Below, piece after piece: positions 52,323 to 62,100 of a stretch of DNA of 64,000 bases (positions within the stretch are counted from its first letter, which is position 1; every line of letters begins with the position of its first letter). The notes under the pieces were generated by a model. That model was not told where the DNA came from and made no database searches. It worked only from the letters and a program-made list of their open reading frames with translations. Source of the stretch: Hahella sp. HNIBRBA332 (GTDB lineage: Bacteria > Pseudomonadota > Gammaproteobacteria > Pseudomonadales > Oleiphilaceae); contig NZ_CP132203.1 of NCBI RefSeq assembly GCF_030719035.1, forward strand, positions 1,798,001-1,862,000, given 5' to 3'. The position numbers were made by a program, and so were the translations under genes.

Positions 52323-52342
52323 AAATGATAACTATTATCATT
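52323..52342. promoter_or_regulatory. Fur box between fepB and the RND pump genes
   Basis: AAATGATAACTATTATCATT: the core TGATAACTATTATCA matches 13 of 14 positions of the 7-1-7 Fur model, the best box in the window. It lies 135 bases upstream of fepB and about 90 upstream of the RND adaptor. Confidence 0.9.
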
Positions 52343-52428
52343 AAGTGTTTGTTGACCACCATCAACCCTTTGGAAGCGCGTCGTCGTGGGCGTCTTTCCC
52401 GATTCAGGAAGTGTCGAACGCAGTCATC

Positions 52429-53565
52429 ATGGAAAAAATTCGCTATTTGCTATTCCCCCTGTTATTGACCGGATGTAGTGAGCAGGAAGCCCCTGCGCCC
52501 GCTCCGCCGCCACCGCCGGAAGTGGGCGTAGTGACGCTGACGCCTCGGGACGCGCCGATACGGACGGAGCTATCTGGGCGGACGGTCGCTTATCGCTCCG
52601 CGGAAGTTCGTCCTCAGGTCAATGGCGTTATCGAGCGCCGTCTGTTTACCGAAGGCGCGAGGGTGGAGTCGGGGCAGGCGCTGTTTCGCATTGAGTCTGA
52701 TCGCTATCAGGCGTTGTTCGATCAGGCGCAGGCTAATCTGGCGACGGCCCAGGCGCGGCTGGACAGCCTGAGCGCAAAGAGTCGGCGTTATACTGAGCTG
52801 GCCGCTAGTAAAAGCGTCAGTCGACAGAATCATGAAGATATCCAGGGCGAGTATCGGCAGGCGCAAGCCTCGGTGCAGGCGGCGCAGGCGGCGCTGCAAC
52901 TGGCGAAAGTGGATTTACAACGCACGGAGATCGCCGCTCCCATCGCGGGCCGCATCGGTCGCTCCGCGGTCAGCGAGGGCGCTTTAGTGACCGAGGGGCA
53001 GAGCGCGCCGCTGGCATTGGTGCAGCAACTGGACCCGATTTATGTGGACATGACGCAATCCAGTCGCGAGTTGCTCTCCTTGCGCTGGGCTCTGTCTGAA
53101 CAGTCTGATTCGGAAGCTGGCGAAGAAGTCAGGCTGAAACTGGAAGATGGCGCCGATTATCCTCACCCAGGCGTTCTGCGTTTGACGGAAGTCAGTGTGA
53201 ACGAGCAGACTGGTTCGGTGACCTTGCGCGCGGAGTTTCCCAATCCCGATGGGCTGCTGTTGCCCGGGATGTTTGTGCGGGCGGAACTGACGCGGGGCGT
53301 GCATTCGGATGTCTATCTCACGCCGCAACAAGCCGTGACGCATAACGCCCGCGGCGAAGCTATGGCGATGGTGGTGACGGCGGAAGAGGTCGTGGAGGAG
53401 CGTCTCCTGCATATCCTTGGCGCGCAGGAACGTCACTGGATTGTCGGCGCAGGCTTGAACCCGGGCGACAGGGTGATCGTGGAAGGTCTGTTGAACGCCT
53501 TCCCCGGCGAGTCGGTGAGAGCCACTGAGCTCACCGTTGATCTCGCAGCGGCGACCCTTCAGTAA
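52429..53565 (+). CDS. RND efflux periplasmic adaptor (AcrA-like lipoprotein)
   Basis: 378 residues from ATG 52429; an in-frame GTG at 52345 would add 28 residues before the signal. Lipobox LLLTGC at about residue 16. Adaptor pattern: barrel-sandwich (RPQVNGVIERRLFTEGARVE), coiled-coil hairpin about residues 95-165, and the second lipoyl half LQRTEIAAPIAGRIGRSAVS. It links the inner membrane pump to an outer membrane channel; no TolC-type gene is in the window. Confidence 0.94.
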   Translation: MEKIRYLLFPLLLTGCSEQEAPAPAPPPPPEVGVVTLTPRDAPIRTELSGRTVAYRSAEVRPQVNGVIERRLFTEGARVESGQALFRIESDRYQALFDQAQANLATAQARLDSLSAKSRRYTELAASKSVSRQNHEDIQGEYRQAQASVQAAQAALQLAKVDLQRTEIAAPIAGRIGRSAVSEGALVTEGQSAPLALVQQLDPIYVDMTQSSRELLSLRWALSEQSDSEAGEEVRLKLEDGADYPHPGVLRLTEVSVNEQTGSVTLRAEFPNPDGLLLPGMFVRAELTRGVHSDVYLTPQQAVTHNARGEAMAMVVTAEEVVEERLLHILGAQERHWIVGAGLNPGDRVIVEGLLNAFPGESVRATELTVDLAAATLQ

Positions 53566-53577
53566 TAGGCGGCGACA

Positions 53578-56500
53578 ATGAGAGACCCTGTGCAGGCTGA
53601 TGACCTGAGCCGCCGGCGATTGGCTGAATTTTTTGTTAACCGCCCGGTGTTTTCCTGGGTGGTGGCGATTGTAGTGATGCTGGCTGGCGCGCTCGGGCTG
53701 ATGTCCATGCCGGTGTCGCAATATCCGGATATCGCGCCGCCGACGATTATGATCTCGGCCAACTATCCGGGCGCGTCCGCTGAAGTGGTGGAAAACAGCG
53801 TCACCCAGATCCTTGAACAGGAACTGAAAGGGTTGGATAACCTGATGTATTTCAGTTCCCGCAGCAGTTCCTCCGGCGCGTCGGAAGTCATGCTCACTTT
53901 TCGGCATGGGACCGATGCGGATATCGCTCAGGTGCAAGTGCAGAATAAAGCGGCGCAGGCGTCGGGACGTTTGCCGGCGCCGGTGCAGCAACAGGGGCTG
54001 ACTGTTAATAAGTCCCAGAACAACTTTCTTATGATTCTGGCGTTTTATGACGTCAGTGACCGCCTCAGCGACACGGATATTTCCGATTGGCTCGCGGGCA
54101 GTCTGCAGGACCCCCTCAGCCGGGTGGACGGCGTGGGATCAGTGCAGAATTTTGGTTCTTCCTACGCCATGCGAATCTGGCTGGACCCGCACAAACTCAA
54201 CAGTTATCGCTTGATGCCCCAGGACGTGATCGACGCCATCGCGGCGCAGAATACAGAAGTCTCCGTGGGCGAACTCGGCGCGCTTCCCGCCAGACCGGGA
54301 CAGCAGTTGAACGTGAGTGTCACCGCCCTGTCGCGGCTGACGTCGCCGCAGCAATTTCGCGATATTCTCATCAAAACCGACGGGGACGGCGCGGCGGTGC
54401 GATTGGGGGATGTGGCGAGGGTTGAGTTAGGCGCCGAGGATTACGGCGGAACCACCAAGCTGAACGGACACCCGGCTTCCGGGTTGGCGATTATGCTGGC
54501 GCCCGGCGCTAACGCCTTGCAGGTCGCAGAGGCGGTAAAGCGAAGAGTGGCGCAATTACGCCTTAGTTTTCCGCCGGGAGTGGAAGTCGCCTTCCCGGAA
54601 GACACCACGCGTTTCGTGAAGCTTTCCATCGAATCGGTATTATTGACTCTGGTGGAAGCGGTGGCGCTGGTGGTGCTGGTCATGTTCGTGTTCCTGCAGA
54701 ACTGGCGCGCCACCTTGATCCCCGCGATTACGGTGCCTGTAGTGCTGCTGGGAACATTCGGCGTGCTCGCGATCGCCGGCTATTCCGTCAATACGCTCAG
54801 TCTGTTCGCCATGGTGCTGGCGATAGGCCTGTTAGTGGACGACGCCATTGTCGTAGTGGAAAACGTTGAACGCATCATGCGTGAAGAAGGACAGGGTGCG
54901 CGCGAAGCGACGCTGAAATCCATGGGCCAGATCACCGGCGTGTTGATCGGCGTGGCGGCGGCGCTGGCCGCGGTCTTTCTGCCCATGGCGTTTTTTTCAG
55001 GATCGGTGGGGGTGATCTATCGGCAGTTCTCCGTCACGCTGGTGGCGGCGATGGCGTTGTCGGCATTGGCGGCGATTTGTTTGACGCCGGCGCTCTGCGT
55101 CAGGTTCCTGCGCCATGGTCAGGCGTCCGTCGGCGTGTTCAGCGCCTTGAATCGCGGCTTCAGCAGGATTCAGCGTCGTTATGTCGGCGGCCTGGGTTTC
55201 ATGCTGTCGCGGCCGTTCCGATTCAGCGCCGCCTACCTGTTAGCGGTGGGCGTGATGGCGTTGGTGTACTGGCGCTTGCCCACGGCGTTTATTCCCGATG
55301 AAGATCAGGGAACCGTTCTGGTCCAGTTCAACCTGCCTGCGGGCGCCACCTATGATCGTACCGCCAAGGTGGCGCAAGAAATCGAACGCTATTTCCTGGA
55401 GCAGGAAAAGGCGAATGTGGAGTCCGTGTATATCCTGTCCGGCTTCAGTTTTGACGGCGCGGGACAAAACGCGGGCATGGGGTTTGTGGCGCTGAAAGAC
55501 TGGTCGCAACGGGAAGGCGCGGCAAACAGCGCGCAGGTGATCGCCGATCGCGCAACGGAAGCTTTTGGTCGTTTGCGCGACGCTCAGGCTTACAGCATGG
55601 TATTGCCGCCGATTGAAGGTCTGGGACGCAGTAACGGTTTTGAACTCTGGTTACAGGACTTGGGGGGATTGGGCGCAGAGGGGCTGGCTGAGGCGGCGGC
55701 GGGGCTGGAGCGAAGCCTTCAAGAGGGTGAGCGTTTTTCCTATGTGCGCGCCGGCGCTGACCGCCATGTCCAGCAACTGCGTGTGGAGATTGACCGCGAA
55801 AAGGCGTCCGCGCTGGGACTGGCGCTGGAGGATGTCAATCAGACCCTGAGCGCCGCCTGGGGCGGCTATTACGTGAATGATTTCGTGCATCAGGGAAGAG
55901 TGAAGAAAGTGCTGGTGCAGGCGGACGCACCCTTTCGTGCGGCGCCGGACGACCTGCGTCACTGGTATGTGCGCGGCGCCAGCGGCGCCATGACGCCTTT
56001 CACCGCCTTCAGTGGTACGGAATGGCGCAACGGACCCACGGAAATAAGCCGCTATAACGGACTACACGCCATTCCCATCTTCGGCGCGGCGGCGCAAGGC
56101 GTCAGCTCCGGCGATGCGATGGCGCAGGTTGAAGCGCAGGCGGCGCGCTTACCGGGAACCAACTTTGAATGGAGCGGCCTGTCCTATCAGGACAAGCTGG
56201 CCAGCGGACAAGCCCCGCTGCTGTACTTGGCGTCGATCCTGTTTGTGTTCCTGTGTCTGGCGGCGTTGTACGAAAGCTGGAGCATACCCTGCGCCGTGGC
56301 TCCGGTGATCCCTCTCGGCGTGTTGGGTGCGCTGTTGGCGGTATACTGGCGCGGTTTGCCCAATGATATCTACTTCCAGGTTGGACTGCTGACGACTATT
56401 GGATTGTCCGCCAAGAATGCGATTCTGATCGTGGAGTTCGCCGAAGCAGCGGTGCGCCAGGGTATGGCGCCAATGACCGCAGTGGTGGAGGGCGCGCGTT

Positions 56501-56760
56501 TACGACTGCGTCCCATCCTGATGACCTCACTGGCGTTCGGCGCCGGCGTAACGCCGCTAGCCCTGTCCACCGGCCCCGGCTCAGCAAGTCAAAACGCAAT
56601 TGGAACCAGCGTACTGGGCGGCGTTCTGACGGCGACAACACTGGCGATATTCTTTGTGCCGTTGTTTTACTTGTGGGTGAAGGGCTCTATTCTGAAGAAG
56701 CGGCGCAAGGCCGTTCTGATAGAAGGTTCCATAGAAGAAAAGGCGGAAGCGCCGGCATAA
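53578..56760 (+). CDS. RND multidrug/siderophore efflux pump (AcrB-like, HAE1)
   Basis: 1060 residues, 12 bases after the adaptor. Typical HAE1: MSMPVSQYPDIAPPTIMISA near 40; proton relay residues in IGLLVDDAIVVVENVER (Asp pair) and SAKNAILIVEFAE (Lys); large periplasmic loops; ends in a basic cytosolic tail. It pumps amphipathic compounds from the periplasm outwards using proton motive force. The Fur box upstream and the siderophore setting suggest it completes siderophore secretion after EntS. Confidence 0.96.
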   Translation: MRDPVQADDLSRRRLAEFFVNRPVFSWVVAIVVMLAGALGLMSMPVSQYPDIAPPTIMISANYPGASAEVVENSVTQILEQELKGLDNLMYFSSRSSSSGASEVMLTFRHGTDADIAQVQVQNKAAQASGRLPAPVQQQGLTVNKSQNNFLMILAFYDVSDRLSDTDISDWLAGSLQDPLSRVDGVGSVQNFGSSYAMRIWLDPHKLNSYRLMPQDVIDAIAAQNTEVSVGELGALPARPGQQLNVSVTALSRLTSPQQFRDILIKTDGDGAAVRLGDVARVELGAEDYGGTTKLNGHPASGLAIMLAPGANALQVAEAVKRRVAQLRLSFPPGVEVAFPEDTTRFVKLSIESVLLTLVEAVALVVLVMFVFLQNWRATLIPAITVPVVLLGTFGVLAIAGYSVNTLSLFAMVLAIGLLVDDAIVVVENVERIMREEGQGAREATLKSMGQITGVLIGVAAALAAVFLPMAFFSGSVGVIYRQFSVTLVAAMALSALAAICLTPALCVRFLRHGQASVGVFSALNRGFSRIQRRYVGGLGFMLSRPFRFSAAYLLAVGVMALVYWRLPTAFIPDEDQGTVLVQFNLPAGATYDRTAKVAQEIERYFLEQEKANVESVYILSGFSFDGAGQNAGMGFVALKDWSQREGAANSAQVIADRATEAFGRLRDAQAYSMVLPPIEGLGRSNGFELWLQDLGGLGAEGLAEAAAGLERSLQEGERFSYVRAGADRHVQQLRVEIDREKASALGLALEDVNQTLSAAWGGYYVNDFVHQGRVKKVLVQADAPFRAAPDDLRHWYVRGASGAMTPFTAFSGTEWRNGPTEISRYNGLHAIPIFGAAAQGVSSGDAMAQVEAQAARLPGTNFEWSGLSYQDKLASGQAPLLYLASILFVFLCLAALYESWSIPCAVAPVIPLGVLGALLAVYWRGLPNDIYFQVGLLTTIGLSAKNAILIVEFAEAAVRQGMAPMTAVVEGARLRLRPILMTSLAFGAGVTPLALSTGPGSASQNAIGTSVLGGVLTATTLAIFFVPLFYLWVKGSILKKRRKAVLIEGSIEEKAEAPA

Positions 56761-57069
56761 TTTCAGGTGGGCGAATCGGCTGATTCGTTAGAATCATATA
56801 ACGCTGCTTCGCCATCGTGACGATGCAGCGTGGAGCTATTCCCTTTATCCCGATTCTGTCGGATCCTTGCCTATTTCTGTTTAACTTTCCCTTGCCGAGG
56901 GCTGGACGCTTTGCTTCCTGATGGGATAAGAGTATGTTCCTGTCCCATATTCGACGCGGATGTTTTTATCTTTCTCATAGTGAAAGGCCCTCTGTGAGTA
57001 TGCGCAATTAATCCGGCGCCGCTCCGTGTCGACGCGCCTGTAAAGTTATCGCGACTAAAGGAAGTGAGT
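56761..57069. other. Intergenic with small inverted repeats
   Basis: CGAATC-GGCT-GATTCG (56772-56787) and CATCG-TGA-CGATG (about 56811-56823, with GCTGC/GCAGC outside) could end the pump transcript. Neither has a T run. No gene seen. Confidence 0.35.
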
Positions 57070-58215
57070 ATGAATTTTTCTTTTTCCAACAGCACTCGCA
57101 TTGAGTTTGGCCAAGGCCGCATCGCCAAGCTGGCGTCTTTGATCGACGCGGAGCAAAAGGTGCTGGTTGTATACGGTGGCGGCTCCATCAAAAAGAACGG
57201 CGTCTACGATCAGATCAAAGACGCTCTGAAAGATCATTCCTGGCTGGAGTTTTCCGGCGTAGAAGCCAACCCTACGGTGGAGACGTTGGACAAAGCCGTT
57301 GAGCTGGCGCGTCGCGAGAAAGTGGATTACATCCTGGCGGTAGGCGGCGGATCGGTGATCGACGGCTGTAAATATATCGCCGCGGCTACGCTGTATGACG
57401 GCGATGGCTGGGATATTCTCACCCGCAAATACACCATTGCGCGCGCGCTGCCTCTGGGCGTGGTGCTGACCTTGCCTGCCACGGGTTCTGAGTCCAATGG
57501 CGGCTCTGTGGTGACCAAAGCCGCCACCAAGGAAAAGCTGTCCTTCGGATCTCCTTTAGTGCTGCCTCGCGTCGCCGTGCTGGACCCGGATGTGATCAAA
57601 TCTTTGCCCGAACGTCAGGTCGCCAACGGCGTCGTCGATGCATTCGTGCATATTTGTGAGCAGTACCTGTCCCATAACAGCGACGCCTGGGTGCAGGATG
57701 GCTACGCGGAAGCGCTGTTGCGTAATTTGGTGCGCCTGGCGGAGGAATTCCCTCAGCGCGACAACGATGTTTGGCGCAGCAACCTGATGTGGACCGCCAA
57801 TCAGGCGTTGAATGGTTTGATCGGCGCCGGCGTGGCGCAGGATTGGGCGACTCATATGATCGGTCATGAAATCACTGCGCTTTACGGCGTCGATCACGCC
57901 CGCACTCTGGCTATCGTGCAGCCCTCGCTGCTGCGCGTGCAAATGGCGGACAAGCGCGCCAAACTGGAGCAAATGGGGCGTAATGTGTTCAATCTGCCTC
58001 AGGACGACAAGCTGGCGGAAACCACGATCGAAGCCATTGAACGGCTTTACAGCAGTTTGGACATCCCTACCAGACTCTCCCATGCAGGTATCGAAGGCGA
58101 CACAGCCGTACCCGCGCTGGTTGATGCATTGGAAAAGCACGGTATGACCGCATTGGGTGAAAACCGCGCAATCACTTTAGATGTCAGTCGGGAAATCCTG
58201 CAACGCGCAGCTTGA
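57070..58215 (+). CDS. yqhD: Iron-containing alcohol/aldehyde dehydrogenase (YqhD-type)
   Basis: 381 residues from ATG 57070 behind AAAGGAAG. Group III metal-dependent ADH: nucleotide site AVGGGSVIDGCKYIA, LTLPATGSESNGGSVVT, and metal ligands in VVDAFVHICEQY (Asp, His) and HMIGHEITALYGVDHARTLA (two His). YqhD reduces short and toxic aldehydes with NADPH. It stands alone with a 300-base upstream gap; no regulator adjacent. Confidence 0.93.
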   Translation: MNFSFSNSTRIEFGQGRIAKLASLIDAEQKVLVVYGGGSIKKNGVYDQIKDALKDHSWLEFSGVEANPTVETLDKAVELARREKVDYILAVGGGSVIDGCKYIAAATLYDGDGWDILTRKYTIARALPLGVVLTLPATGSESNGGSVVTKAATKEKLSFGSPLVLPRVAVLDPDVIKSLPERQVANGVVDAFVHICEQYLSHNSDAWVQDGYAEALLRNLVRLAEEFPQRDNDVWRSNLMWTANQALNGLIGAGVAQDWATHMIGHEITALYGVDHARTLAIVQPSLLRVQMADKRAKLEQMGRNVFNLPQDDKLAETTIEAIERLYSSLDIPTRLSHAGIEGDTAVPALVDALEKHGMTALGENRAITLDVSREILQRAA

Positions 58216-58371
58216 AAAAAATGCGCTAAGCAGGATTAAGATAAGGGAAATGCACCTGGGGCAAGGACGCCCGATTTGCTTTAAGCCTCAGATTTAAAAG
58301 GCTTATGACGGCTGTTGCAGGTATAATCATCACCCGTTGAAACGTTCCATTCAGACAGGTGATCGTTAACA

Positions 58372-58737
58372 ATGCAACTCGTCTACGCGTTATTTTTCCT
58401 CCCCTCCCATGACTCGAACCCTTCCGGTTTTATCGGCGTATTCACCTCCCGAGCCAAGGCCGATCAAGCCATTGCAGACTTATCCCAACAAGCGCCATTT
58501 CAAGGCCTGACAGAGCATTTCGTCATTAGAGAATGTCCTTTGGATCAAACGGCCTTCGAACCGGCAGACCTTGCTGAAACCGCAACGCCAAACTGGTCAG
58601 TCTGGCGTCAGGACGATAACAACAATACCTTCTTCATCCAGGGCGGCATGACTCAATCCGAAGCGTTGAATCTGGTGAAAGATTACGAAGATAGGGGCCA
58701 TAAGCAGATGTACTGGGCGAAGAGGGATGGGGCATGA
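58372..58737 (+). CDS. Hypothetical protein
   Basis: 121 residues (MQLVYALFFLPSHDSNPSGF...). Two-part layout: a strand-helix unit with GVFTSRAKADQAIADL and a C-terminal NNTFFIQGGMTQSEALNLVK. Soluble, Gln/Asp-rich. I do not recognise the family; similar small proteins often accompany Rhs/T6SS regions, but this is not diagnostic. Confidence 0.6.
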   Translation: MQLVYALFFLPSHDSNPSGFIGVFTSRAKADQAIADLSQQAPFQGLTEHFVIRECPLDQTAFEPADLAETATPNWSVWRQDDNNNTFFIQGGMTQSEALNLVKDYEDRGHKQMYWAKRDGA

Positions 58738-59112
58738 TTGGCGCACCTTTCGGGTGAGCGGCCATCAAATCAGTAACCGTAGTTCTCATGCTCTGTAATT
58801 CGACGAATAGTTGAAGTAGGGCGGGAGTAGCTGTCAGGCTAGTTGAGACTTTCATCACAGAAACGTTGTTGATGTTATAGAATAACCATCTGAATAATGA
58901 AGGAAAACTCCAAAAATTAACGCTTAACTGGCTACGTATGCGCGTAAATCAAACTCATGGAGATTGGCGCGACGTGTCGTAAGGCAAGTGGGCGGTATGT
59001 GTCGTTGTTAGTTTTAAGGTATTCGCTGATCGCCCCCAGTTACCAGTAACCGTTTTCATGACGCTATGGCCCGTTTGGCTTGCTGTGTCGCTTTACAAAG
59101 GACGTACTTCGA
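58738..59112. other. Intergenic, nothing recognised
   Basis: About 375 bases before the Rhs gene without a convincing ORF, RNA or terminator. Confidence 0.5.
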
Positions 59113-62100
59113 ATGTATTCCACTCGCAGTTATGTATTTAAGCATTGGTCTGACATCACTGTTGCGGACCTGCCGTTTGTTGAATCACCTTTCTTCGCCT
59201 CCAGCTATGCCGAGCGTTGTCTGAACATAGACGCCAAAGTCGGCGATGTCGTTAACCACCTAAAGGGGAGTCACTTTCGCTCATCGTTTGGCGCGTTTCC
59301 CGGCCGAGGCTCACGACATCTGCGTAAGTGGAAAGAAGACTTTGTTAAAGGGCTCGAACGGGGCGAAATCCTGTTGGTGTTTACCGACAAAAGAAAGCCA
59401 TTTTGCTCCGTTGTCAGTGAGAGCGAAGACGGCCTCAAACCCAATGTGTCTGAACTGACTTTGGCCGTACGCCTGATCAACCGCGCTAACCCCGCGCCGC
59501 CGCCCCCGCCGGCGATCACTGGTGAAGTGATGGATGTCACCGCTCTCAACGGCAATCCTGGTTGGGAAAGCAAACCCAGAGAGTCCACCAGTCATCAGGC
59601 TCCGCCCAAGACCTATTCTGCGCCTCCCGCCCAGGCGGCTCCTGCAGCCTCGGAAAGCGCCGTGGACGAGCAGGCGCAAGCACAGGCTCTCAAGAACACC
59701 GCCAAAGATGAACTGCCTTTCTGCGAGGAGTGCGAAAAGTCCGGCGGAGCTGGCTCCGCGTCACCATCGAGCGACAGCAGCGTTAGCGAAAAATCCGGCA
59801 GTAACGATAATGGCGCGACCACGCCGGATAACAAAAAGGTCTGCACCAGCGGGGAACCCATCAGCATGGTCACCGGCGAGGAATTGCTGGATCTGACCGA
59901 CTTTACCGTCGCGGGTCCTCTGCCAATCATCTGGAAACGCACCTACAAGTCCTCCAATCCCCATCAGCGCGGTTTGGGCGTGGGCTGGACCCACCTGCTG
60001 TGTCAGCAGCTGGAGGAGCAGGAAGGGCGTTTGGTCTTCACCACGGACGAAGGCCGCTACATTGATTTTCCTTTGGCGGAGCCGGGCCAGACCGTCCGCA
60101 ACGCTGCGGAGCACCTGGAGCTGCGCCGAATCGACGAGACCCATTACGTACTGAAGCAGCGCGGCGAGCCCGCCCGTTTGTTCGTGGGCGCTGGCGGCGT
60201 CTACCGTCTGGAAGGACTGCTGGATGGCGTCGGCAATGGCGTGCGCATTCAATACTGGCAGGACCTGGACGGCCACGAGCGGCCGGTCACCCTTATTCAG
60301 ACCAGCTGGGGCAAACGCCTGTACGTGCTGCATAACGCCCAGGGACTGATCTGCGAGATCCAGTCGCTGCGCGCGGACGGCGACGTGGACACCCTGGCCA
60401 AATACGAATACGACGACGCCCAGGATCTGGTGCAGGTGCGGGACCCCGCCGGCGCCGGCGAATCCTACGCCTATCGTAATCATGTCATCACCCGCCGCAC
60501 CCTGAAGACCGGCTTCAGCTTCTATTTCGAATGGAGCCGCTACGACAAAGCCGCCCGCTGTGTGCGTCAGTGGGGCGACCAGGGCGTCTATGACTACCGC
60601 TTCGAATGGGACCCGGCCAACAAGACTTCCCACGCCATCGACAGCAACGGCGGCAGAACCACCTTCCACTATGACGATCGCGGTCAGATCGTTAAGGAAA
60701 TCGATCCAGAAGGCGGGATCACCCGACGCGCGTACGACAACGCCGGCAATCTGGTGGAGCAGACCGATCCCAACGGCCACAGCACCCACTACGCCTACAA
60801 TGACAACGGGCAGTTAACCGCCCTGATCGACGCCAACGGCGGCCATTACAAGATCGACTACAACGACGACGGCATGCCGGTGGCGATCACCAATGCACTG
60901 GGCCATGTCTGGCGTCGCGAGTACAACGAACAGGGCCTGCTGGCCCGCATCACTGACCCGGAAGGCGCGCAGACTCAGTACGAATACAACGCCCAGGGCC
61001 TGCCGCAAAAAATTATCGACGCCCTGGGACAGGCCCGGGAACTGCAGTGGAACCGGGAAGCTCAGCTGGTCAGCGAAACGGAAAACCAGCACACCACCCG
61101 TTACGCCTACAACGCGCAGGGACAGGTCCGCGCCGCTACTGATCATCAGGGGCAAACGACGGCGTATCAGTACGACCGCAACGGCAACGTCACCGAAGTC
61201 AAACGCCCGGACGGCTCCGTCCTCAAAATGCGTTACAACGCCAACGACCAGCTGACGCACTTTATCGACGCCGCCGGCCGTTGCACCGAATACGTATATG
61301 ACGGTTTGGCCCAGGTGCGCAAACGCATCGACCCGGCCGGTCAGACCTTTGAGTACCTGTACGATAAAGAACGCAACCTGATCGGCCTGATCAACGAAAA
61401 GGGCGAGCGCTATGAACTGGCCTATGACCGCAACGAACGTCTGATTCAGGAAATCGGCTTCGACGGTCGGGTGCAGCAATATCAGTATGACCCGGCGGGC
61501 TATCTGAAGGCGCATATTGAAGGCGTGCACGAAGACGAACGCATCCGCGCACAGCACACCACGCTGTTCAAACGCGATCCCATGGGCCGCCTGCGCGAAA
61601 AGCACAGCCCGGACGGCGACATCAGTCGCTTCGCGTATAACGCCAACGGTCAATTGACGCAGGCTAGCAACCCTTATCGCACCCTTGAGTTCGCCTATAC
61701 GCCGACAGGACGTTTGGCGGAGGAAATTCAGGACGGGCAGCGTCTGCGCCACGAATACAACCCGCTCGGCGCCCGCATCAAGTCATTGCTGCCGGACGGC
61801 GGCGTCCTTGGCTTCGGCTATGACCGCCACGGCCTGTTCACCCAGGCCAGTTTCAATGGCGACGTCCTGGCCAGCATTGAACGGGACGAGGACGGACGCG
61901 AACTGCGCCGCCGTCAGGGCGCGGCGGAATCCCGCTACGAATACGACGTCATGGGACGCCTGATCCGTCACCGGGTCAGTCACCGTCAGAGCAAAGCGCG
62001 CATTATCGAACGCAGCTATGGCTATGACGCCAGCGGCAATCTGGAGCTGATCGATGACCTGAGAAAGGGGACCACCCATTACCGTTACGACGCCCTTGAT

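Noticed and set aside
59761..60789. Long antisense frames over the Rhs core (also 60814-61752 and 61783-62631)
   Set aside because: Low-complexity Val/Ala/Gly mirror of the repeat-rich Rhs core; no starts or motifs.
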